IMG/VR virus record: IMGVR_UViG_3300030116_001440
Location: 1 to 26,093 of that record
DNA: 26,093 nt
Source of the DNA: a virus
Strand: one strand, 5' to 3'
The notes under the pieces were generated by a model that did no database searches, was not told where the DNA came from, and worked only from the letters and a program-made list of their open reading frames with translations. Within the stretch, counting starts at the first letter, position 1. Each line of letters begins with the position of its first letter. Below, piece after piece: positions 20,142 through 26,093 of the stretch. The translations under genes and the position numbers were made by a program.

Positions 20142-22460
20142 TTATTCTCCTTTAAGAATGTTAATTTCGTTTTGCAAGCTATCACATTTAGCTGATAACT
20201 CTTGTACTGCTTTTATAAGTGGATGCACAAACATCTCTTGTGAAATACCTTGTATGCCTGAATCTTCTTCAATATTCCACCCACCAAAATCTGTAATGTT
20301 ATGGTTATCCATTGCTTGTTTTACTTCTTGAGCAATAAGACCATACATTTTGTTTTCGTAAGTCCTTTCAGTTGCTTCTGCATCATAATCTGGCAACGTA
20401 TTGTTAATATCTGCTTTAGCTTTCCACTTAAAGGTGACTGGTCTTAAATCATTTATAAAATCTAAACCACAATCAGTATTATCAACAATCTCTTCTTTAT
20501 AGCGTTTATCTGAAACCCTAGACCAAGAAGCATTTGAGTCAAAATGATTATAAACTCTGTCTGAACCAGTGGATGAGCCAAAAGTTAATGAGTTGTAATC
20601 TCTTTGTGCTTTTACAGCAAAACCAAGAACAATATTGTAATTTGAGTTAGTTCCATAATTTTGTGTGTCCACACCAATAAAAGTGTTGCCATAACCAGTA
20701 GTCATGTTGTAACAAGCTGAACCACCTAATAATGTATTTTTAGCGCCTGTAGTTACTGCTGTACCTGCTTCTCTACCGATAATTGTATTTTTATCACCTG
20801 AGGTATTTGAGTCACCTGCACCTGCACCCATAAAAGTATTATTATTTGCAGTGTTATATCTTCCTGCATCTTGACCTATAGCAACACAATAATCCTGAGA
20901 TGTACCAAATTGCATGGCGTTATCACCCATCGCAGTATTGTTAATTCCATCAGTCAATTGATTTAAAGTTGCTTGACCAAAAGCACAGTTATAATTTCCT
21001 GTAGTGCAAGAAGTTAATGATGCTTGTCCAAAAGCATTATTTTGTGTGCCTGTAGTGTTATATCTAAGAGCATATTTACCGACAGCAACATTATTACTAG
21101 CAGTAGTATTACTTGTCATTGTTCTGTAGCCTATAGCTACATTACCTGACCCTGTAGTATTGGCATCCATACATTCAGTACCCATTGCTGTATTGTCACT
21201 ACCACTAGTGGTTGTATCCATGCATTTGTAGCCAACTGCTACATTATCAGATGCAGTGTTCGCTGCAAGTGAGCTAGAACCTATAGCTGTATTTCTTGTG
21301 CCAATAACGTTTAAATCTAAAGCATGATAACCAACAGCAGTATTATTTGAAGCTGTTGTGTTTGCAGATAAAGCTCCTTTTCCTATAGCTGTATTCTGTG
21401 TTCCTGTTGTGTTTAAGGTGAGAGCAACAAGACCTACTGCTGTATTGTTACTTGCTGTAGTATTAGCTTCTAATGCTTTTTGTCCTACTGCTACATTTTG
21501 TGATCCAGTCGTATTAGCTTTCATAGCATCCATACCTACAGCAACGTTATTAGATGCTGTAGTATTAGCTTTTAATGCTTCACTACCAACTGCTGTATTG
21601 TGTAGACCTGTAGTGTTTGCGTTCATAGCATTGTAACCAACTGCTGTATTGTCAGATGCAGTTGTGTTCGCTAATAAAGTTCCATAGCCTATTGCTACAT
21701 TATCATCACCAGTTGTAGTTGAGAATAAAGTTCCATATCCAAGAGCAGTATTATTTGAGCCAGTAGTATTTGCATTTAAAGCAAATGTACCAAAAGCAGA
21801 ATTACCATCACCTGAAGTTAAGGCTGCAAAAACATCTACTCCAACTCCAGTATTGTAATTAGCTGCATCAATTGTACCTGTAGTGGTATCGCCAATCATT
21901 ATTGAGTTAGTGCCAAATGTTTTACTTGTGATTCCGTTTACAGTTGCTACTGCATTTTCGTCAATAGAAATTGCACCTGTAGTTCCAACTGTTGATCCAA
22001 CACCAATAACCAAATCATCGGCACTATCGTCTAAACCAATGTAAAAGTCTTGGGCATTACCATCAAAAACTAACTTTGAATCAACTGCTGCTCCGTCACC
22101 TATGGTCACAGAATCATCTGTAATGGTAAGAATATTATTTGTCCCTACAGTAGAGCCTTCACCGATTACTAGCTTATCTGCTGAATCATCGAGACCTACA
22201 TAAAAATCTTTTGCATTACCATCAAAAACAAGTTTAGTATCTTCAGCATCGCCATCGCCTATTGTTAAACTTGGGTTAGTCCCTTTAACAATAACTGCGC
22301 CACCGAAGTCAACTTGGCCCATGTCAACCGCAGTTCCAGATAAACTGAAAATGCCATCAACGGTATCTAGGTCATTATTAATCTTTGTACCCCAGGTATC
22401 GGTGGATGCACCGACCTCTGGTTTGGTTAGGTTTAAGTTAGTAGTAAATGTATCTGCCAT
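20142..22460 (-). CDS. Trimeric tail fibre with YadA-like repeats and S74 auto-cleaving chaperone
   Basis: A 772-residue fibre. The N-terminus [20 protein letters not shown] (8-27) is a typical attachment region. Two near-identical 46-residue blocks follow (65-110 and 118-163, core [22 protein letters not shown]). Residues about 203-597 hold a 17-residue repeat N-T-A-V-G-x2-A-L/M-x2-N-T-T-x3, as in left-handed beta-roll (YadA head-like) fibres. The end is an S74 chaperone (about 641-772): the Ser650-Asp651 site in [13 protein letters not shown] and [11 protein letters not shown] (707-717). S74 domains help three chains assemble and then cut themselves off. It is the likely receptor-binding fibre. 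Confidence 0.88.
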   Translation of the reverse strand: MADTFTTNLNLTKPEVGASTDTWGTKINNDLDTVDGIFSLSGTAVDMGQVDFGGAVIVKGTNPSLTIGDGDAEDTKLVFDGNAKDFYVGLDDSADKLVIGEGSTVGTNNILTITDDSVTIGDGAAVDSKLVFDGNAQDFYIGLDDSADDLVIGVGSTVGTTGAISIDENAVATVNGITSKTFGTNSIMIGDTTTGTIDAANYNTGVGVDVFAALTSGDGNSAFGTFALNANTTGSNNTALGYGTLFSTTTGDDNVAIGYGTLLANTTASDNTAVGYNAMNANTTGLHNTAVGSEALKANTTASNNVAVGMDAMKANTTGSQNVAVGQKALEANTTASNNTAVGLVALTLNTTGTQNTAIGKGALSANTTASNNTAVGYHALDLNVIGTRNTAIGSSSLAANTASDNVAVGYKCMDTTTSGSDNTAMGTECMDANTTGSGNVAIGYRTMTSNTTASNNVAVGKYALRYNTTGTQNNAFGQASLTSCTTGNYNCAFGQATLNQLTDGINNTAMGDNAMQFGTSQDYCVAIGQDAGRYNTANNNTFMGAGAGDSNTSGDKNTIIGREAGTAVTTGAKNTLLGGSACYNMTTGYGNTFIGVDTQNYGTNSNYNIVLGFAVKAQRDYNSLTFGSSTGSDRVYNHFDSNASWSRVSDKRYKEEIVDNTDCGLDFINDLRPVTFKWKAKADINNTLPDYDAEATERTYENKMYGLIAQEVKQAMDNHNITDFGGWNIEEDSGIQGISQEMFVHPLIKAVQELSAKCDSLQNEINILKGE
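20670..21854 (-). repeat. 51-bp coding repeats of the tail fibre
   Basis: About 20 tandem units of 51 bp encode the 17-residue NTAVG...NTT repeat. Units alternate between endings of the TTG-x-x and TTASN kinds, giving a 102-bp super-period over much of the array. They are degenerate at the DNA level, so they are old or diverse copies. Confidence 0.75.
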
Positions 22461-22471
22461 AAATCTTTCCT

Positions 22472-23317
22472 TTAAGCTGCTTCTTGTTTATCTTTCTCTG
22501 TCCATGATGTTGACGGATTCGATACATCCGTCCAAGTTGTTGTGACTGTTTGATCTGTCCATGTATCAGAGGGAACAACAATATCAGTCCATTTTAAACT
22601 ACCAATCGCAGAAAAACTACTTGTTTGTGCTAGTGTTGCTGTACCTCTGTCGATTTGTCTGCCGATTGCAGTAAATCCTGAAGTTTCAGCACAAGTCGCA
22701 TTGCCTGTAACTGTAAATCTGCCTGTGGCAGTCATGTTTGATATTACAGGGCCAATGGATGCACCTTTATCAATCTGAGTTCCTGTAGCGGTCATGCTAG
22801 AAACACCAGCGATGGTTGCAGAACCTAGGTCAATTTGCACCCCTGTAGCAGTCATACTGCTTGTTGCTGCAATCGTAGATGCGCCTCTATCTATTTGTGT
22901 ACCAACCGCAGACATACTGCTGACACCTGCGATTGTGGCTGTACCACGATCAATCTGTCTGCCTGTTGCAGTTGCGCTAGATGTTTGAGCTATAGTCGCT
23001 GATCCACGATCTATTTGTCGTCCTATAGCTGAAGCACTAGAAACTGCTGATATGGTTGATGCACCTAATTTTATGGTAATACCAACCGAGGTAAATCCTG
23101 AAGTTTGAGCAGATGTTCCTGCTCCAAGTTTGATAACTACTCCAGCAGAAGTAAATCCTGAAGTAGAAGCTATGGTGGCGCTACCTTTTACAAACTGAAG
23201 TTTGCCTGTAGCTGTACCACCAGAAGTTTGCGATGCGGTAGCCGCACCAAAATGATAAACGGGAGATCCATAATGGGACTTCCCGTAGGTATATTCACCG
23301 TAGCCTACTGAGGCCAT
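22472..23317 (-). CDS. Virion protein built of 20-residue repeats (281 aa)
   Basis: A 281-residue protein. The N-terminus [19 protein letters not shown] is aromatic; residues about 25-240 consist of about eleven 20-residue repeats of the type [20 protein letters not shown], and the C-terminus has three Trp-Thr motifs ([20 protein letters not shown]) that also end many phage structural proteins. The Ala/Thr/Ser-rich repeats suggest a beta-solenoid or stacked beta-hairpins. It sits next to the fibre gene, so it is probably a tail or fibre component. Family name unknown. Confidence 0.75.
   Translation of the reverse strand: MASVGYGEYTYGKSHYGSPVYHFGAATASQTSGGTATGKLQFVKGSATIASTSGFTSAGVVIKLGAGTSAQTSGFTSVGITIKLGASTISAVSSASAIGRQIDRGSATIAQTSSATATGRQIDRGTATIAGVSSMSAVGTQIDRGASTIAATSSMTATGVQIDLGSATIAGVSSMTATGTQIDKGASIGPVISNMTATGRFTVTGNATCAETSGFTAIGRQIDRGTATLAQTSSFSAIGSLKWTDIVVPSDTWTDQTVTTTWTDVSNPSTSWTEKDKQEAA
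22598..23245 (-). repeat. 60-bp coding repeats of the 281-residue protein
   Basis: About eleven tandem 60-bp units; the central ones differ mostly at one or two residues (RQIDR, TQIDR, VQIDL, TQIDK), the edges are more diverged. This suggests growth by duplication or unequal exchange. Confidence 0.75.
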
Positions 23318-23321
23318 TGTC

Positions 23322-23714
23322 TTATGCTAATGTGATATCTAAATCGCCAGCATCAAATCTGAATACATCTCCACTAGATACAGTTTTAGAGGCAGTCAAA
23401 CTTGCATAAGCAAGTAAGTTACCAGAACTTGAGGCATCTAAAATACCTACAGCTACAACTGTTCCATAGTCTGCGGTTGCAGTTGGATATTCAATCGCAG
23501 CAGCATTGGTTGCTTCTGTTGGGTTTGTACCTGATACGTTAAATGTAGCAGTTTGTCTTGCATAAGCTCCACCTGAAACTTCAGTACCACCACCTGTATC
23601 GGTTGGTGCTACAGTATATAAAGCCACATAAAGTGTAGATGGTGCTGTGTAAGCAGTTCCGCCAAAAACGTGATCTAATACTTTGTCTTCTAAATAATCG
23701 CTAAATCCAGCCAT
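23322..23714 (-). CDS. Phage virion protein, tail fibre/head-associated family (130 aa)
   Basis: A 130-residue beta-rich protein with FSDYLEDKVLDHVFGGTAYT (4-23), LYVALYT (28-34) and GGTEVSGGAYARQTATF (42-58). This set of motifs is common to a widespread small phage structural protein usually annotated tail fibre protein. Its place after the adaptor and before the fibre genes agrees. Exact location in the virion is not known from sequence. Confidence 0.82.
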   Translation of the reverse strand: MAGFSDYLEDKVLDHVFGGTAYTAPSTLYVALYTVAPTDTGGGTEVSGGAYARQTATFNVSGTNPTEATNAAAIEYPTATADYGTVVAVGILDASSSGNLLAYASLTASKTVSSGDVFRFDAGDLDITLA

Positions 23715-23722
23715 TTTTACTC

Positions 23723-24373
23723 CTAGTTATTATTCCAATAATGTATGTTTTTACGAGATTTACCATAAGTTCTTCTTCTTTGAACCAATGATCCTTTGCC
23801 AAACTCAGCCTTTTCTTGTTGTAATCTCATTTCTTCAAGAGATTTTTCAAACTGAGCATTGAATAAAGGTATTCTCTCATCTTCCATCAAAAAAACTGAT
23901 GCGTGTTTTAGTGATCCATGCAAGTAAACATCTGGATGTGTATTAGACACAAAGTTAGATGTATTAGAATCAGAAAGTGCATCTATCTTTCCGAAGTATG
24001 TTAATTGTAATGTATAACTGCTGTCAGGGGTAGGTGCAAGTTCGATTGTATCGTCAACTAATGCGTAATAGATTGGTTGACCAGTTTTGTTATTAATTGA
24101 TTTTCTATACACATCAAGTGATTCAATAGACATTTGCATCAATGGTCTAAAGTCATTGGATGTAATTTCAATGTTGATGGCTTCTAGCCAATCAGAAGGT
24201 ACTGATAAATATTGTCCGTCTGCTGTAGCGGTTGCTCGCTTAATCATTTCTTTAACTCTAAGTTTACGATTAAGTTCAGCTTCAGTATTATCAATAAATA
24301 TATCTATTTCAGAAGTTAAATCTGATCTGTTTAGATAATTAGCTATGTTAGTTTTAAGCTCTGCGTATGTCAT
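23723..24373 (-). CDS. Head-tail adaptor, SU10 adaptor-like (216 aa)
   Basis: A 216-residue protein starting MTYAELKTNIANYLNRSDLT with a helical N-terminus (DIFIDNTEAELNRKLRVKEM), then a beta central region (SVPSDWLEAINIEI) and helical C-terminus with EKSLEEMRLQQEKAEF. These blocks match the SU10/phiEco32-type adaptor that joins the portal to the short tail. It overlaps the upstream gene by four bases. Fourth gene after the scaffold, the expected position. Confidence 0.82.
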   Translation of the reverse strand: MTYAELKTNIANYLNRSDLTSEIDIFIDNTEAELNRKLRVKEMIKRATATADGQYLSVPSDWLEAINIEITSNDFRPLMQMSIESLDVYRKSINNKTGQPIYYALVDDTIELAPTPDSSYTLQLTYFGKIDALSDSNTSNFVSNTHPDVYLHGSLKHASVFLMEDERIPLFNAQFEKSLEEMRLQQEKAEFGKGSLVQRRRTYGKSRKNIHYWNNN

Positions 24374-24660
24374 AGTTTACCTTGCCATGTTCTAAAGACT
24401 TTATTATCAGAATGATTTAACCACTTTCTCCATTGTTTCATGTCGTTAGCCCAGCCTTCTCTACAGGCTTTTTGGTAAATTACCAATGGTACTTCCGCAA
24501 CATGACGTAAATCTTTGCCTGGCTTGTTCTCTGCTAATGCTTTGCAATGCTCTATAACAGGCGCAACATCTTGGGTGGTATGATAAATCAGCTTATCATC
24601 TTCCGTAGCAAATTCATTGGTAAAACCAGTCTTGTGATCGATAATTGTTCGTCTTGCCAT
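24370..24660 (-). CDS. Hypothetical protein between capsid and adaptor (96 aa)
   Basis: A 96-residue protein starting MARRTIIDHKTGFTNEFATE, with tryptophan-rich C-terminal half (CREGWANDMKQWRKWLNHSD). It is downstream of a terminator-like hairpin and is linked by a four-base overlap to the adaptor gene. The position suits a head completion or adaptor-accessory protein; no family is recognised with confidence. Confidence 0.72.
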   Translation of the reverse strand: MARRTIIDHKTGFTNEFATEDDKLIYHTTQDVAPVIEHCKALAENKPGKDLRHVAEVPLVIYQKACREGWANDMKQWRKWLNHSDNKVFRTWQGKL

Positions 24661-24719
24661 ATTGTTAATAATTTTATCATTGACTAAGGCTTTTAGGGAA
24701 ATAACTTTATAGATAAATA

Positions 24720-24738
24720 AAATGACATGGTGTCATTT
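24720..24738. other. Second hairpin in the capsid downstream gap
   Basis: AAATGACA-TGG-TGTCATTT is a perfect 8-bp inverted repeat with a 3-base loop. On the minus strand it is followed by TTTATTTATC, so it could be a weak second terminator or an operator for the genes from 24660 on. Confidence 0.45.
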
Positions 24739-24751
24739 ATATAGGTTAGAT

Positions 24752-24789
24752 AAAAAAATGGGAGTCAATGCAAATGCACTAACTCCCAT
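24752..24789 (-). terminator. Rho-independent terminator after the major capsid gene
   Basis: On the minus strand, ATGGGAGT pairs with ACTCCCAT (8 bp) around a 16-base loop, followed by a run of seven T. It lies 14 bases beyond the capsid stop, where phages often end part of the transcripts to keep capsid expression higher than tail expression. The 142-base gap 24661-24802 holds this and the hairpin at 24720. Confidence 0.75.
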
Positions 24790-24802
24790 CCGTCCCAGAT
24801 AA

Positions 24803-25738
24803 TTAGGATGTGCTTAAGTCTGCAACAACACCATGAGCAGCTTCGTTGGACACTTCTAGTCCATACTCAACTACGATCATTTTTGTTTCTGCATCACCAA
24901 TAGTAGCTATATCTACTGTTTGGAAATTTCTTAAGTAAGCAACTTTAGCAAATTCTGGATCTACTAAAAGAAGCGATCTTTCTCTTGATCTGTTTGATGG
25001 AACGATTTTGAGTTCACCAAAGTCAGATGAATAGATAGATACTGAAGCCTCTACAGTATTTTGATCCACAAATTGTCTAGCTTGTGATCTACCTGTGAAA
25101 CCACTAATAACTTGTTTGTTATGTGGGCCACAAATAGCCAATGATGGTTCACCACCATTTGTGAAAGCTAACTCAAGTGTATCTTTGAGTAGAGTTTCAG
25201 TTAAAGCTCTTTGAGTTCCGTCAGTTGGAGCAGCACCGCTTCCTGTTGAAGCACCACCAGTTCCTCTTGAATCGTTTGAAGTGATCCAAGATTCAAAACC
25301 ACCAGTTACACGAGCAGTTGTCGCATTACCAGTTGTTTTAGCTCCTTTTTGACATAGAGCCTCTTCCATATCTCTTTTAAGAGCTTTAGACATAATAGCA
25401 AGTTGATGAGCCATTTCTGACCTTTTACCTGCTGGATCTGAACTCTCTTGAGATCCTGTTACAGTTGCATCTCTTTTTGAGATCATACATACGTTGCTTG
25501 CTCTTACAGTAGCAGTTGAAGCTGCTCTTGAAAGTTCAAAGCCTTCTAATTCTCCACTTGCACTTGGTGTAGGTAGAGATTCTGTTTGCCAATCAAACAC
25601 CACATTGCTCACATTTCGTGTACCGATTGAGGACATGAACGGAGTTTGCATAGGAGAGATGTTGTAAATGATATTACTTAAATCTTCTCTATCAGCAGTT
25701 GCGGTGTAAGTATCAAAAGCGTTAGTTACTTTTGCCAT
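24803..25738 (-). CDS. Major capsid protein, SU10/DUF5309 type (311 aa)
   Basis: A 311-residue capsid protein of the DUF5309 type: MAKVTNAFDTYTATADREDLSNIIYNISPMQTPFMSS region at 1-36, SSDPAGKRSEMAHQLAIMSKALKRDMEEALCQ at about 98-130, and a beta-rich C-terminal with FVDQNTVEASVSIYSSDFGELKIVPSN. This family forms HK97-fold heads of phages such as SU10. It has a strong ribosome site (AAGGAG, 9 bases before ATG) and lies directly after a scaffold-like gene, with a terminator after it. No Ig-like domain is attached. Confidence 0.9.
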   Translation of the reverse strand: MAKVTNAFDTYTATADREDLSNIIYNISPMQTPFMSSIGTRNVSNVVFDWQTESLPTPSASGELEGFELSRAASTATVRASNVCMISKRDATVTGSQESSDPAGKRSEMAHQLAIMSKALKRDMEEALCQKGAKTTGNATTARVTGGFESWITSNDSRGTGGASTGSGAAPTDGTQRALTETLLKDTLELAFTNGGEPSLAICGPHNKQVISGFTGRSQARQFVDQNTVEASVSIYSSDFGELKIVPSNRSRERSLLLVDPEFAKVAYLRNFQTVDIATIGDAETKMIVVEYGLEVSNEAAHGVVADLSTS

Positions 25739-25758
25739 GATTTTTTACTCCTTGTAAA

Positions 25759-26093
25759 TTACTTTAATAATTGTTCAAAAACTTTAGCTGCATCTGAGGG
25801 TTTCCCAGTTTTAGCTAACCTTTGTTTTGCTTTCTTCACAGGAGCTACTGATTTTGGTCGGTTCGTAGTACCAGGTCTTGCAACCCTAGCCTTTGCTTTT
25901 TCAGTTGGTTTTTTCTTGACTGCTTTAACAGTTTTGCTTTGCAACCAAGCATTTCTTAAACCAAGTAAGGCTCGGTAGTCATACACAGCATCCATCTCTT
26001 GAGGTGTGTAACCTAAGACGTTGATTCCATATTCTCGAATCGCTAGCTTATCCTTTGTTGCAACTTCAGGATCTTGCCATTCTGGTATAAGTT
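25759..26093 (-). CDS. Scaffolding protein C-terminus, 5' end cut by window edge
   Basis: The frame is open from 26093 to the stop at 25759; an internal ATG at 25995 is not the true start, because the upstream codons IPEWQDPEVATKDKLAIREYG continue in frame. The pattern W-D-P/E...A-x-x-YG-x3-LGYT...E-M-D-x-V-x-DYRALLGLRNAW is common to the C-terminal capsid-binding part of phage scaffolding proteins. The tail is Lys/Ala/Pro-rich with a basic helix (KKAKQRLAKTGKPSDAAKVFEQL). It is 21 bases upstream of the major capsid gene, as expected. The N-terminus and start lie beyond the edge. Confidence 0.75.
   Translation of the reverse strand, partial: LIPEWQDPEVATKDKLAIREYGINVLGYTPQEMDAVYDYRALLGLRNAWLQSKTVKAVKKKPTEKAKARVARPGTTNRPKSVAPVKKAKQRLAKTGKPSDAAKVFEQLLK

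Noticed and set aside
20670-21854. Tandem repeats resembling a CRISPR or satellite
   Set aside because: The repeats are in frame, encode a 17-residue protein motif and have no spacer/repeat alternation; they belong to the tail fibre gene.
22598-23245. 60-bp repeats resembling a mobile or satellite array
   Set aside because: They encode exact 20-residue units of one open frame.
20142-23317. Diversity-generating retroelement target in the fibre gene
   Set aside because: No reverse transcriptase or template repeat was recognised in the window, and variation is not focused on adenine positions.
1-26093. tRNA, rRNA, CRISPR array or insertion sequence
   Set aside because: No tRNA-like cloverleaf, CRISPR layout, transposase or rRNA stretch was recognised by eye; a covariance-model scan was not possible.

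Overview
This window reads as about five sixths of the genome of a short-tailed (podovirus-type) phage. It is AT-rich and densely packed, and most neighbouring genes overlap by 1 to 20 bases. Virion protein types point to marine metagenomic podoviruses: an SU10/DUF5309-like capsid, an SU10-like adaptor, S74-chaperone fibres and very large internal proteins. The host is probably a marine, AT-rich proteobacterium, but this is inference. No integrase, tRNA, CRISPR array, insertion sequence or ribosomal RNA was seen.

Layout. (1) Positions 1-412, minus strand: a terminase small subunit-like gene cut by the left edge. (2) Positions 554-4401, plus strand: about twenty very small genes running away from the terminase gene, most unrecognised. 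They include three DpnD/PcfM-like paralogues, one CxxC/CxxC protein and four tiny single-span membrane proteins. (3) Positions 4307-5229: a winged-helix gene, a 163-base gap holding three 22-bp-spaced iterons and a strong hairpin, then two short minus-strand genes. This is the best candidate replication origin. (4) Positions 5245-12041, minus strand: one long operon with a PP-loop PAPS-reductase-like enzyme, a beta-class DNA methyltransferase, a TOPRIM/RecA-type primase-helicase, a separate Cys-rich protein, a DUF669 SSB-like protein, a Sak4-like ATPase, a DUF2800 Cas4-type nuclease and an HTH protein. (5) Positions 12130-12695: two small plus-strand genes, with a perfect palindrome in the divergent promoter region. 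(6) Positions 12696-26093, minus strand: a PD-(D/E)XK nuclease, three internal/ejection-type proteins, a GNAT-like protein, nozzle-like protein, fibres, adaptor, major capsid protein and the end of a scaffolding protein cut by the right edge.

How it fits together. Virion genes run leftward, in the usual order terminase, portal, scaffold, capsid, connectors, tail and ejection proteins. The terminase small subunit sits at the left edge and the scaffold at the right edge. The simplest reading is a circular or circularly permuted genome in which the missing piece holds the large terminase, portal and scaffold N-terminus. No DNA polymerase is visible; the helicase-primase, SSB-like protein, recombination enzymes and origin-like region suggest replication using the host polymerase. 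No recognisable endolysin is visible, so the tiny membrane proteins or the missing segment may hold lysis functions. The least explained parts are the small-gene block with its recycled stop/ribosome-site/start junctions, the iteron region, and the methyltransferase to PP-loop enzyme operon.
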